The notes under the pieces were generated by a model. It was not told the DNA's origin. It worked only from the letters and a program-made list of their open reading frames with translations, and searched no databases. Shown one piece after another: positions 1 to 7,249 of a DNA stretch of 64,000 bases (the first letter of the stretch is position 1; every line of letters begins with the position of its first letter). The stretch is taken from assembly GCA_014584315.1 (NCBI GenBank), contig JACTNA010000003.1, forward strand, positions 1 through 64,000, in the 5' to 3' direction. This DNA comes from Planctomycetota bacterium (GTDB taxonomy: Bacteria; Planctomycetota; Phycisphaerae; Phycisphaerales; UBA1924). Position numbers and translations under genes: made by a program.

Positions 1-50
1 AGCAGGCGGCACAGCTCGCCGGGTCGCAGGCTGCGCGGGTCAATCGCCAC
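1..50 (-). CDS. Start of a hypothetical element protein, cut by the window edge
   Basis: A GTG at 48-50 opens a frame reading MAIDPRSLRPGELCRLL that runs off the left edge. It overlaps the stop of the upstream gene by a few bases, as usual in tight phage-type operons. I do not recognise the family. The LRPGELCRLL start suggests a small helical DNA-binding protein, but only 16 codons are visible. Being translated from an overlap with a gene that has a strong ribosome binding site is the main support. Confidence 0.4.
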   Translation of the reverse strand, partial: MAIDPRSLRPGELCRL

Positions 51-288
51 GGCTGGCCATCTCCTTCACCAGCCACGCGGCGTAGTGCACGAGGTTGACC
101 GTCCCGTCCGGGTTGGTCGGCGCGCCGGCGTCGATGTCGGCGCGCAGCATCGCTTCCGTCACGCGCTGCCCGCCCGCGCGCGAGAGCAGGCGTGCCGCGT
201 CCGCCACGGGCATCGCCGCCGGATTCAGCCGCCCGGGCGCGCCGGCGGGCAAGGAGTTCCCCTGCGGACTAGGCGCCTGTTCGGACAT
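40..288 (-). CDS. Small hypothetical protein, possible DNA-binding
   Basis: This is an 82-residue protein of unknown function. The start at 288 was chosen because GGAGG lies about seven bases upstream (GGAGGCGGGACC then ATG); the longer open frame behind it has shadow-like composition. An Ala/Pro-rich N-terminus (residues 1-30) is followed by a helical part with ARLLSRAGGQRVTEAML and a Trp-containing C-terminus, VHYAAWLVKEMA. Size, helical make-up and position fit a small DNA-binding or packaging-type protein of an integrated element, but that is inference. It leads a leftward gene pair leaving the window and is divergent from the 431-2479 cluster. Confidence 0.6.
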   Translation of the reverse strand: MSEQAPSPQGNSLPAGAPGRLNPAAMPVADAARLLSRAGGQRVTEAMLRADIDAGAPTNPDGTVNLVHYAAWLVKEMASRGD

Positions 289-430
289 GGTCCCGCCTCC
301 GCGCGCGCAGTTGCCCACATCGCGCCCACTTCGTGCAGATTCTCGCGCACCGGCCTTGCAATCCGGGGACATGCCGGCCCTCATGTGCCCCACGCCAGCG
401 GGAAGGCCGCGGCGGACAAGGAGCCCGAGC

Positions 431-685
431 ATGTTCATCAAGCAGATCGTGATCGAAGGCGTCGAGGGGGATGTCGAGATCCGCCGCACCGAACGGGGCG
501 CGGTCGTGATCGCTAACGACGTCGAGGTCGAGGTCGCCCGTGACGACAGCCGCGATGACCGCTACGCCGTCGCCTGGAACGCCGCGAAGGTCCTCTGCGG
601 CACGACGAAGCGCGGCGAGCCCAACGCCACCAACTCGATGATCCACGACGTGCTGAGCGAGATCGAGCGCGTCGCCGGTTGCTGA
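431..685 (+). CDS. Hypothetical protein, first of a rightward cluster
   Basis: An 84-residue acidic protein starting MFIKQIVIEGVEGDVEI. The ATG at 431 has AAGGAG at 418-423, a clear ribosome binding site; frames further upstream are antisense shadows of the leftward gene. A beta-rich N-terminal half (residues 1-40) is followed by a helical half ending in a short helix, MIHDVLSEIERVAG. I do not recognise a family. It is the first of seven small rightward genes resembling a phage early-gene cluster. Confidence 0.6.
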   Translation: MFIKQIVIEGVEGDVEIRRTERGAVVIANDVEVEVARDDSRDDRYAVAWNAAKVLCGTTKRGEPNATNSMIHDVLSEIERVAGC

Positions 686-745
686 TCCAAGCGCCCGCGG
701 CGTGCGGGCGCGTTCCCGTTCCCACCATGCACAAGGAGAAACCGA

Positions 746-1177
746 ATGGCACCGAAGACCACGAAGAAGACGACGAAGAAGGCCGCCCGCAAGCCCGCTC
801 CGAAGAAGCCGCGCATGTCCAAGAGCGCGGCCCGCGCCGAGGGCGCCCAGCGGACCAAGGCCGCGCTGGCCGCGGCAGCGGAGCCGACCGAAGCCAAGGC
901 CAAGGCAACCAAGCCCCCGAAGGCCCCGAAGGAGCGCAAGCCGAAGCGCGTGAGCGGGCTCGACCTGGCCGCCAAAGTCCTCACAGAGGCGGGCGAGCCG
1001 CTCAACGCCAAGACCATCGCCGAGCGCGCCATCGCCGCGGGGTGGCAGACGAGCGGCAAGACCCCCGAGGCCACGCTCTACGCCGCCATCATCCGCGAGA
1101 TCGCCAAGAAGGGCGCGGACGCCCGCTTCCGCAAGCACGACCGCGGCCTGTTCGCCGCCAACCGGAAGGGGGCCTGA
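746..1177 (+). CDS. Histone-H1-like Lys/Ala-rich tail fused to a HARE-HTH domain
   Basis: A 143-residue very basic protein. Residues 1 to about 68 are a low-complexity Lys/Ala/Pro tail ([20 protein letters not shown] and onward) resembling eukaryotic H1 or bacterial Hc1-like tails. Residues about 70-140 match the HARE-HTH winged-helix fold (HB1, ASXL, restriction endonuclease HTH): [20 protein letters not shown], then a Trp-containing turn, then [10 protein letters not shown] and [18 protein letters not shown] domains are known in chromatin proteins and restriction enzymes and are thought to sense DNA modification. A nucleoid-binding or regulatory role in the element is inferred. Three bases separate it from the next gene. 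Confidence 0.8.
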   Translation: MAPKTTKKTTKKAARKPAPKKPRMSKSAARAEGAQRTKAALAAAAEPTEAKAKATKPPKAPKERKPKRVSGLDLAAKVLTEAGEPLNAKTIAERAIAAGWQTSGKTPEATLYAAIIREIAKKGADARFRKHDRGLFAANRKGA

Positions 1178-1180
1178 CGC

Positions 1181-1489
1181 ATGTTGACCGTCGCCACACT
1201 CCTCGAAGCCATCGATGGCCTCGACCCCGACGCCCAGGTCGTCGTCGGCATCATCAACGGCCCGACCTTCAACGCGGCCTACGCCGAGCAGGTGATCCAC
1301 ACGACCGCGCAGGTCGATGCGGAGCACAACCTGATGCTGTGCGGCCCGGCTGCGCTGACGCTCTGCATCTGCTGCTACGAGCAGCCGCGCCCGTGGGAGG
1401 GCGTGCAGCCCACGCTGAACGCGGACGGCACCGCGACCCTGCGCTACGACCCCGAGGACGACAACCCCAACCCGGGAACGGAGGACTGA
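1181..1489 (+). CDS. Hypothetical protein
   Basis: A 102-residue acidic protein beginning MLTVATLLEAIDGLDPDAQV. Its first 30 residues resemble the many small phage proteins that start with a helix followed by DPDAxV and a beta strand, but I cannot assign a family. It has four cysteines (CGPAALTLCICCYEQ), possibly metal-binding, and an acidic Pro/Asn-rich tail (DPEDDNPNPGTED). Spacing to both neighbours is three bases, so it is almost surely co-transcribed with the HARE-HTH gene. Confidence 0.6.
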   Translation: MLTVATLLEAIDGLDPDAQVVVGIINGPTFNAAYAEQVIHTTAQVDAEHNLMLCGPAALTLCICCYEQPRPWEGVQPTLNADGTATLRYDPEDDNPNPGTED

Positions 1490-1492
1490 CCC

Positions 1493-1702
1493 ATGAAGAT
1501 CTCCGACATCGAAGTCGGCGGCCGCTACGTCGCCAAGGTCTCCGGCGTGCTCACCATCGTCCGCGTCCTGGCGATCCGTGACACCTGGACCCGCAACGGC
1601 TCGTCCCGCTCGGTGATCGACGTGGTCAACGAGCGCACGGGCCGACGCACCACGTTCCGCTCGGCCGCGCGCCTGCGCCGGCCCGCGGGGAAGGAGGCCT
1701 GA
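1493..1702 (+). CDS. Small basic hypothetical protein
   Basis: A 69-residue protein starting MKISDIEVGGRYVAKVSGVL. The pattern DIEVGGRYVAKV followed by strands ending in an Arg-rich tail suggests a small SH3-like or KOW-like beta barrel, as found in many phage-encoded proteins, but this is a guess from the strand pattern. It lies three bases after the previous stop and three before the next start, within the rightward small-gene cluster. Confidence 0.6.
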   Translation: MKISDIEVGGRYVAKVSGVLTIVRVLAIRDTWTRNGSSRSVIDVVNERTGRRTTFRSAARLRRPAGKEA

Positions 1703-1705
1703 CCC

Positions 1706-1957
1706 ATGAACGCCCGCGAACTCCAGGACCTGCTCCGCGACCTGCTCGAGGAGCTCATCTTCGCCCACGGCGACGGGGACGACCCGCTCGCCGACCTGGC
1801 CGAGCGCACCGCCGGCATCCGCTCGCTTAGCACCTACGACGACGCCGGCATCCTCACGCACGACAAGGGGCTCGTCGTCGAGTGCGACGACGGCGGCGAG
1901 TTCCATCTCACCATCGTCCAGAGCGACTGCGGCGACTGCGAGGAGGACGACGCATGA
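1706..1957 (+). CDS. Acidic hypothetical protein
   Basis: An 83-residue strongly acidic protein (MNARELQDLLRDLLEELIFA at the start). The first 30 residues should form an amphipathic helix. The C-terminus holds strands with a CGDC pair near the end (SDCGDCEEDDA), a possible metal or redox site. No family is recognised. Its stop overlaps the next start in an ATGA junction, indicating translational coupling. Confidence 0.6.
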   Translation: MNARELQDLLRDLLEELIFAHGDGDDPLADLAERTAGIRSLSTYDDAGILTHDKGLVVECDDGGEFHLTIVQSDCGDCEEDDA

Positions 1958-2130
1958 GCACACCCTCCCATGACAACCTCGTCGCGCCGGAGGATGCGTG
2001 CCCGCGCTGCGGCGAGCGCGACGCCGACCGCCTGGTGTGGGTCGAGGACGACCTGGTCCGCTGCTCGGCCTGCGGGGCCGAGTACGACCCGCTCCGCCGC
2101 GCGAAGGGAGGCGGCGATGACGCTCAATGA
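1954..2130 (+). CDS. Small zinc-ribbon protein
   Basis: A 58-residue protein with two CxxC knuckles, CPRCGE (residues about 14-19) and CSACGAEYD (about 37-45), spaced as in a compact zinc ribbon. Such isolated ribbons occur widely in phage and plasmid genomes and may bind nucleic acid or protein partners. The start overlaps the previous stop (ATGA) and its end overlaps the next gene by 14 bases, so it is embedded in one transcript. Confidence 0.65.
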   Translation: MSTPSHDNLVAPEDACPRCGERDADRLVWVEDDLVRCSACGAEYDPLRRAKGGGDDAQ

Positions 2131-2479
2131 GTCCTTCGCCGTCGAGGACGGCTTCCTCGTCCGCCGCGTCGTCCCCAAGCGCGGCGCGCCCTACGAGCAC
2201 CGGTGCCCGCTCGGGGCCTACGAGTCCGTCGCCCACGCCATCGACGAGATGGCCGGCGAGCCCTTCACCGGCGACGACATTCAACGGGCGACGGACCTGC
2301 CGTTCACGCAGGTCTTCACCGCGCTGGGCTTTCTCAAGGAGCGCGGCTGCATCGTCCCCGCGCACGGCCGACGCCACAAGGCCGCGCCGGGCAACGCCGG
2401 CGTCCACCTCGACGCGATGATCGAGGTCCACGCGCTGCGCCAGAAGGGACCCGCCGATCCCCCCTTCGGGTACGAGTAG
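2117..2479 (+). CDS. Hypothetical protein, winged-helix-like
   Basis: A 120-residue protein, last of the rightward cluster. ATG at 2117 follows GGGAGG by five bases. Residues about 38-85 (YESVAHAIDEMAGEPFTGDD, then a Thr-Gln helix and GFLKERGCIVPAHGRR) have the helix-helix-wing order of a winged-helix DNA-binding domain. The C-terminal 30 residues (DAMIEVHALRQKGPADPPF) are a helix and a tail. A regulator role is inferred; no named family is recognised. It converges with the methyltransferase pseudogene nine bases downstream. Confidence 0.6.
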   Translation: MTLNESFAVEDGFLVRRVVPKRGAPYEHRCPLGAYESVAHAIDEMAGEPFTGDDIQRATDLPFTQVFTALGFLKERGCIVPAHGRRHKAAPGNAGVHLDAMIEVHALRQKGPADPPFGYE

Positions 2480-2487
2480 GCCCCGCA

Positions 2488-3887
2488 TCACGCTTCCCCC
2501 TCACCCGCGGCGCTCGTCGCGGGTGTTTCTCCGGCGAGAGCGTTTGCGATGCGCTCCGCCTTCCGCCCCGTGAACTGCTCCCACCGCTGCACGATCACGT
2601 CGCAGTACGCCGGGTCAATCTCCATCAAGAACGCCTTCCGCCCCGTCTGCTCCGCGGCGATCAGCGTCGAGCCGCTGCCGCCGAAGAGGTCGAGGACGTG
2701 CTCGCCCGGGCGCGACGAGTACTGCATCGCGCGCACGGCCAACTCGACCGGCTTCTCCGTCAGGTGGACCATCGCGTTGGGACTCACCTTCTTGACGTGC
2801 CAGAGGTCGGGCACGTTGTTCGGCCCCAGGAAGACGTGCGCCGCCCCTTCCTTCCAGCCGTAGAAGCACCACTCATGCGCGCCCATGAAGTCCTTGCGCG
2901 TCAGCACCGGGTGCTGCTTGTCCCAGATGAGCGCCTGCGAGAAGTACAGCCCGGATGCGCGCAGCGCCGGGGGGTAGTTGGCGCAGTTCGCGTAGCCGCC
3001 CCAGATGTAGAAGCCGCGGCCCGGCTCGAGCGCGCGGGCCATGTTCCCGAACCACGCGAGGAGCAGCCGCTCGAACTCATCGTCGCTGACGAAGTCGTTC
3101 ACGAGCGGGCGGTCCTTCGCCCGCATCTTGCCGGTGGGCTTGGACTTCTCCGGGTGCCGCGCGAGGTCGAACCCCTGGTGATGCGTAGCCGCGGCTTTGC
3201 GCGCCTGCCGTGCGCGTTCCTGCTTGCCGCGCTCGCTCTTGGATCGCTCGCACTGGAGGTCCTCGCGCCGCGAGAACGAGGTGATCCCCGCGGCGATGGC
3301 GTTGTTGCTGCGCGGCTCGACCTTCACGTTGTACGGCGGGTCGGTGTTGACCAGGTGGATGGGCTGCCCGTCGAGCAGGCGGTCCACATCCTCGGCGCTG
3401 GAGCTGTCGCCGCACAGCAGGCGATGGTCACCGAGCAGCCACAAATCGCCCGGCTTCGTCACCGGCTCGTCCGGAGGCTCGGGCACGGCGTCCGGGTCCG
3501 TGAGCCGTTCCTTGACGCCGGGATCGAGCAGCCTCGCCAGCTCGTCCTGGTCGAAGCCGAGGAGCGACCAGTCGATGCCGGCGTCCTGGAGTTCCGCCAG
3601 CTCGATGGGCAGCAGCTCCATGTTCCACTCGGCCAGCTCCGCCGTCGCACCTGCTCGGGCGTCAGGTCGCGCGCGACGTGCACCGGGACCTTCTCCATCT
3701 CGAGCCGCTGCGCCGCCTTCCACCGCGTGTGCCCGCAGACGATCACGCCGTCGCCGTCGACGACGATCGGCTGGCGGAAGCCGAAGCGCCGGATGCTCTC
3801 GGCGACCGCCTCGACCGCGTCGTCGTTGAGCCGCGGGTTCTGCTCGTAGGGCTTGACCTCTCCGGTGGGTCGCATCTCGATCTTCAT
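2488..3887 (-). pseudogene. ParB-like / DNA methyltransferase gene, frameshifted
   Basis: Two frames together make one familiar element protein. 3887 to about 3648 encodes a ParB/Srx-like domain (PYEQNPRLNDDAVEAVAESI, then FGFRQPIVVDGDGVIVCGHTR), with AAGGAGG before its ATG. From about 3646 to 2488 another frame encodes a beta-class DNA methyltransferase, with DPPY (NTDPPYNVKVE) preceding the SAM site DLFGGSGSTLIAAEQTGR. Family members read QVRALRIADNQTAELAEW across the junction; here the stretch between QVR and TAEL is missing, which fits a loss of about 25 bases that also shifts the frame. As read, the gene yields only a truncated ParB domain, unless a downstream start rescues the methylase. 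Sequencing error is less likely than for a one-base homopolymer change but not excluded. Confidence 0.75.
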
Positions 3888-3906
3888 CGCGTCCTCCTTG
3901 ACGAAG

Positions 3907-4005
3907 TAGTCCTCAGACTTCAGTCCTCAGTCGTCAGCGATGGAGCAGCCGCCCGCCTCCGGTTCCTCCCACTGAGGACTGGAGACTGAGGACTGGGGAC
4001 TGCTC
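3907..4005. repeat. Period-7 GACT-type tandem repeat, two opposed blocks
   Basis: A block of CAGTCCT/GACTTCA-type heptads at about 3907-3937 and a second block of GGACTGGAGACTGAGGACTG type at about 3974-4002. They form the tail of the methyltransferase gene and the gap after it. Same family as 9775-9870, 15661-15694 and 36040-36076. Confidence 0.7.
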
Positions 4006-4645
4006 TCAACATGCGGTGCCCGCGCGGATGACCCCACTTGCCGAGGTGCTCGACGCGCCAGCCGGTGGCACGCCCGGCGTCGCCCATCTCCGCGGACGTG
4101 TACTCGAACAGCCGGTGGTCGTGCGGCTCGGGCGGGTTGTCCTTCGGCTCGTCGCACTCGCCGAACGTCGCGTAGAGCACGCCGCCGGAAGCCATGACGG
4201 GCCGCAGCTTGGCCAGGCAGCGCCGGATGTGCTCCATCGGCAGGTGCGTGAAGAGCGAGTGCGCCCAGGCGATGTCGGGCGGCGCCGGCAGCCGGTCGAA
4301 CTCGAAGTCGGCCAGCGCGAGCAGCACCGGGCGCTTCACCGCCATGAGCGTCGCACCCAACTCCTGCTCGGCGCCAACGCGCAGCAGGTCCGGCTCCTTG
4401 TCCACGCCGGTGTACCGCTCCGCGTCGAGGTAGCGGATCATGTGGACGCCGCCGCGCAACGGGCCGCAGCCGACGTCGAGCAGGCGGTGATCGCGGCGCA
4501 GCCCGCGGCCCCGGAGGAACCGCAGTTGGAGCCGGCCGACCTCGTCCCACAGGCCGCCGACGTACTCGCGGTGCCCGGCCTGGCGGACCCCCTCGGGCCC
4601 GTGCAGGTACGTCCGGCGGACCTCGGCGTCGGTGGGGCGCTTCAC
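3920..4645 (-). CDS. Class I SAM-dependent methyltransferase
   Basis: About 241 residues. The SAM-binding motif I is clear (RLLDVGCGPLRGGVHMIRYL), followed by an acidic strand end (YTGVDKE) and the ALADFEFDRLP and FTHLPMEHIRRCLAKL segments typical of small-molecule or sugar methyltransferases. The GTG at 4645 was chosen for the GGAAGGGGG upstream; an in-frame longer version has Arg/Trp-rich shadow-like sequence. The last 25 codons (AVPSPQSPVLSGRNRRRAA) are made of a period-7 GACT repeat, so the natural C-terminus has probably been replaced. Substrate unknown. Confidence 0.7.
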   Translation of the reverse strand: MKRPTDAEVRRTYLHGPEGVRQAGHREYVGGLWDEVGRLQLRFLRGRGLRRDHRLLDVGCGPLRGGVHMIRYLDAERYTGVDKEPDLLRVGAEQELGATLMAVKRPVLLALADFEFDRLPAPPDIAWAHSLFTHLPMEHIRRCLAKLRPVMASGGVLYATFGECDEPKDNPPEPHDHRLFEYTSAEMGDAGRATGWRVEHLGKWGHPRGHRMLRAVPSPQSPVLSGRNRRRAAAPSLTTED

Positions 4646-5050
4646 GGCCGCCCCCTTCCCGCCGCTTCGCCACGTCGCGGCCCAGGGCGGCCCACGTCGC
4701 GTCCTCGTCTCGGGGGCGTAGGACGGGGCCACCGGGCGGCCCGTTCGCCACGTGGGCCAGCGTCGCGGGCGGGGGCGCAACCGGACCGGACAGCCGAAAC
4801 AAACTCTGTCTCCAACCGCGGCTGTTCCCGGCGGCCTCGCCGCGCCGAATCTGTCACCAAGTACCTACGCCGCGCTGACGGATCGTGACGGATTCGTGAC
4901 GGATCTCGGGCGCGCAAAGCCCGGTGTTTACAGGGAATTCGTAGAGAAAGAGAGAGATATGTCAATCTGTCGTCTCCCTCCATCCAACACCCCGCGCGCG
5001 CGCTCTTCATACATACAAAGGCTGTCGGACGAATTGACGTTTTGACGCTT
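4646..5050. promoter_or_regulatory. Intergenic region with three TGACGGAT direct repeats
   Basis: About 400 bases without a gene I can support, AT-richer than its surroundings from about 4920. It holds three copies of TGACGGAT at 4876-4883, 4886-4893 and 4897-4904, roughly one helical turn apart, which looks iteron- or operator-like. It lies directly after the primase-polymerase gene, where a replication origin or regulator site of the element could sit. A short frame on each strand crosses it but neither has convincing composition. Confidence 0.4.
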
Positions 5051-7249
5051 CTACCGCAGCGCATAGACCACCCTCGGCTTCGTCGCCGTCTTCTCGACCA
5101 TCTGCTCGACCTGCCCGGTCTCGATCAGGTTGTCGATGACCTCCTGGCGCTCGCGCTGCGTGAACGACTGCGTGCGGCGCGAGAGCTCCCGCTTGCCGAT
5201 CGCGCCCCCGGCGCGGCGGATGATCCGCAGGACGCGCTTCTGCCGGGCGTCGAAGAGCCCCTCGGCCACCCACTCGTGGCAGACGAACAGCATGCGGCGG
5301 GTCAGGTACTCGCTCAGTCCGCACGCCCATCGTGCCGCGTCCTCGTCGATGACGGGTTTCTCCCGGCACGCCGAGCAGGCGTACACCAGCGCCAGACGGC
5401 AGGCCTTCTCCTCGGCGCGGGCCCACAGCGAGCGCCCCTCGCCGTCCTTGGCCAGCTCCTCGTCCACCGTCGCCGCAAGCGCGTCGAACACCTCGCCGGC
5501 CTCGGGGGTCGCCGCGATGACCAGCGGTTCGGGGTGCTCGGTGCGGAGGTTGCCGCCGGGCTTGAAGTCGCCCCACCAGCGCGCCGCCTCGAGGATCGGC
5601 TCGGGCACGGGCGCGGCCGCTGCGCGCTGTCGCGGCGGCGTGGCGCTCGCCTCGAACACGAGCAGGCGGGCGATGAACCCGTCGCTGAGGCTGTCGGCAG
5701 TGAGCGACTCGAAGAAGTGCTCGGGGACGGTCGTGCCGTAGACGCTCACGCACGGCTGGTCCACGACCTTGTTCTTCTTCTTGTCGGCGTAGGCCTTGCC
5801 GCGGAAGACGGTGTCGGCGCTGCTGTAGAGCTTCATCAGCGCCGTGAGCACGTTGAACAGGTGCGGCGCCTTCTTCGGGTCGCCGATGGTCCGCAGGAAG
5901 CGCCCGAACTCGTCGATCTGGAACAGGACCGCCGGCTCGTTCTCGACGGCGGTGACCAGGCCCGCGTCCGAGGCCAGGTCCTCGTTGCCCTCGTGCATGC
6001 TCAGGCCCGACTGGAACAGGACGTTCTTGTTGACCTTGCGGGCGTGGTCCTTGCCGGCGCCCGAGGGCGCGATGCCCACGCAGTAGAGGTTGGTGCGGTT
6101 GCCGCGCTCGTCGCGCACCCTGCGGGCGGCGAGCACGGCCTGGAGGCAGATGGCCGCCGCGAGGGCGAGCACCGGCTGCGGGCGCGTGGCGGTCGCAAGG
6201 TTGTACTCGACGACCTGCTCGATGAAGCCGGGGACGGCGAGCAGGTAATCGGGGAACGGCCCTGGGTCCGGCGGGCGCATGGACGGCGGGCCGACCGAGC
6301 CCTGCTCATCGTCGGGCGCGCGGCGCCTGGGCGCGAAGCCGGAGAGGTCCACGTCGTCCGCCTCGGCGGTCGCGTCGCGCAGCCAGCCGAAGGGCTTGTC
6401 GTGGGCCTTGCTCGCCGCGTCCTCGACCTTGTGCCGCAGCTCCTTCTCCGACCACGGCGGCTCGCAGCGCGGGTTGTACCGCTCGAACAGCAGGCGCAGC
6501 GCGCTCTCGGCGTCGAGCCCGAACCCGTGCATCATCGCCGTCGCGGCGGCGTAGGTGGCGTTGTGCCCTCCTTGGCCGGAGATCGCCGGCGGCGTGGCGT
6601 CCAGGTACGCCGCGGCACGGCGCTCGAGGTCGCCCGCGGGGAGCGCCCGCTTGCCACACGTTGGCCCACGTTCCGCCGTGGGCGGCCCGGCACGCGCCCT
6701 TTGGCCGTGCCTCGCCCCGACGACGGCTTCGGCCAGGGCGGCCACGCCCGCGGCCAGGAGTGGCCCCGCCACACGCGCGGGCTCGGCCTCGAGGATGTCG
6801 TAGGGTTCGCCCGACGGGTGCATGCTCGGGCCGATGACCGTCTGAGCGCCGGTGGATCGCAGCTCGACGATCATCTCGCGCGTGACCGGGTCACGGTGCT
6901 TGGACGTGGCGACTCCGGAGGCGATGTACCAGCGGTGAGACCTTGGCCGGCTCGGACGGCCGGTGACCGCCGGCGTCGGCGGCAGGTAGTCGTCCGCGAG
7001 CGCCACGGCCTCGTCGCAGTCCAGGTCCACGTTGACCAGCCCGCCGCTGGGCTCGCCGAGGAGCAGGCCGATGTTGCCGCTCGATGGGTCGCAGTTGAAG
7101 TGCGCGGGAAGGTCCGGCTCGTCGAGGCGGAGGTTCTGCCAGGCCTTGATGCGCGGCGCCTTCTGCGCGGGCGGGATGGGCACGACGCGATAGCCCCGCG
7201 CCGTGTACGCGCGTGCGGCATCAAGCAGGCTGGTCGGCTGACCGCCCAT
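5051..7249 (-). CDS. Bifunctional primase-polymerase with C-terminal P-loop domain
   Basis: A 732-residue replication protein. Residues about 1-200 are a Prim-Pol (archaeo-eukaryotic primase-like) domain: LDAARAYTARGYRVVPIPP, catalytic acidic pair in GGLVNVDLDCDEA, then HRWYIASG. A linker with a zinc-free helical part leads to a DUF3987-like ATPase with Walker A GIAPSGAGKDHARKV (about residue 400) and Walker B-like VLFQIDEFGRFL. The last 60 residues are a winged-helix segment (RELSRRTQSFTQRERQEVID). It primes and probably helps unwind element DNA. The ATG at 7249 overlaps the helicase stop (TGATG), showing coupling. It is the last gene of the leftward replication operon. Confidence 0.85.
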   Translation of the reverse strand: MGGQPTSLLDAARAYTARGYRVVPIPPAQKAPRIKAWQNLRLDEPDLPAHFNCDPSSGNIGLLLGEPSGGLVNVDLDCDEAVALADDYLPPTPAVTGRPSRPRSHRWYIASGVATSKHRDPVTREMIVELRSTGAQTVIGPSMHPSGEPYDILEAEPARVAGPLLAAGVAALAEAVVGARHGQRARAGPPTAERGPTCGKRALPAGDLERRAAAYLDATPPAISGQGGHNATYAAATAMMHGFGLDAESALRLLFERYNPRCEPPWSEKELRHKVEDAASKAHDKPFGWLRDATAEADDVDLSGFAPRRRAPDDEQGSVGPPSMRPPDPGPFPDYLLAVPGFIEQVVEYNLATATRPQPVLALAAAICLQAVLAARRVRDERGNRTNLYCVGIAPSGAGKDHARKVNKNVLFQSGLSMHEGNEDLASDAGLVTAVENEPAVLFQIDEFGRFLRTIGDPKKAPHLFNVLTALMKLYSSADTVFRGKAYADKKKNKVVDQPCVSVYGTTVPEHFFESLTADSLSDGFIARLLVFEASATPPRQRAAAAPVPEPILEAARWWGDFKPGGNLRTEHPEPLVIAATPEAGEVFDALAATVDEELAKDGEGRSLWARAEEKACRLALVYACSACREKPVIDEDAARWACGLSEYLTRRMLFVCHEWVAEGLFDARQKRVLRIIRRAGGAIGKRELSRRTQSFTQRERQEVIDNLIETGQVEQMVEKTATKPRVVYALR

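Noticed and set aside
3927-4802. A 291-codon minus-strand frame overlapping the SAM methyltransferase
   Set aside because: Only its first 50 codons look protein-like; the rest is an Arg/Ala-rich shadow. An N-terminal exon of the methyltransferase by frameshift is possible but not supported.
4752-5045. A 97-codon plus-strand frame in the iteron region
   Set aside because: No ribosome binding site, first third is Arg-rich, no family; position better explained as regulatory DNA.
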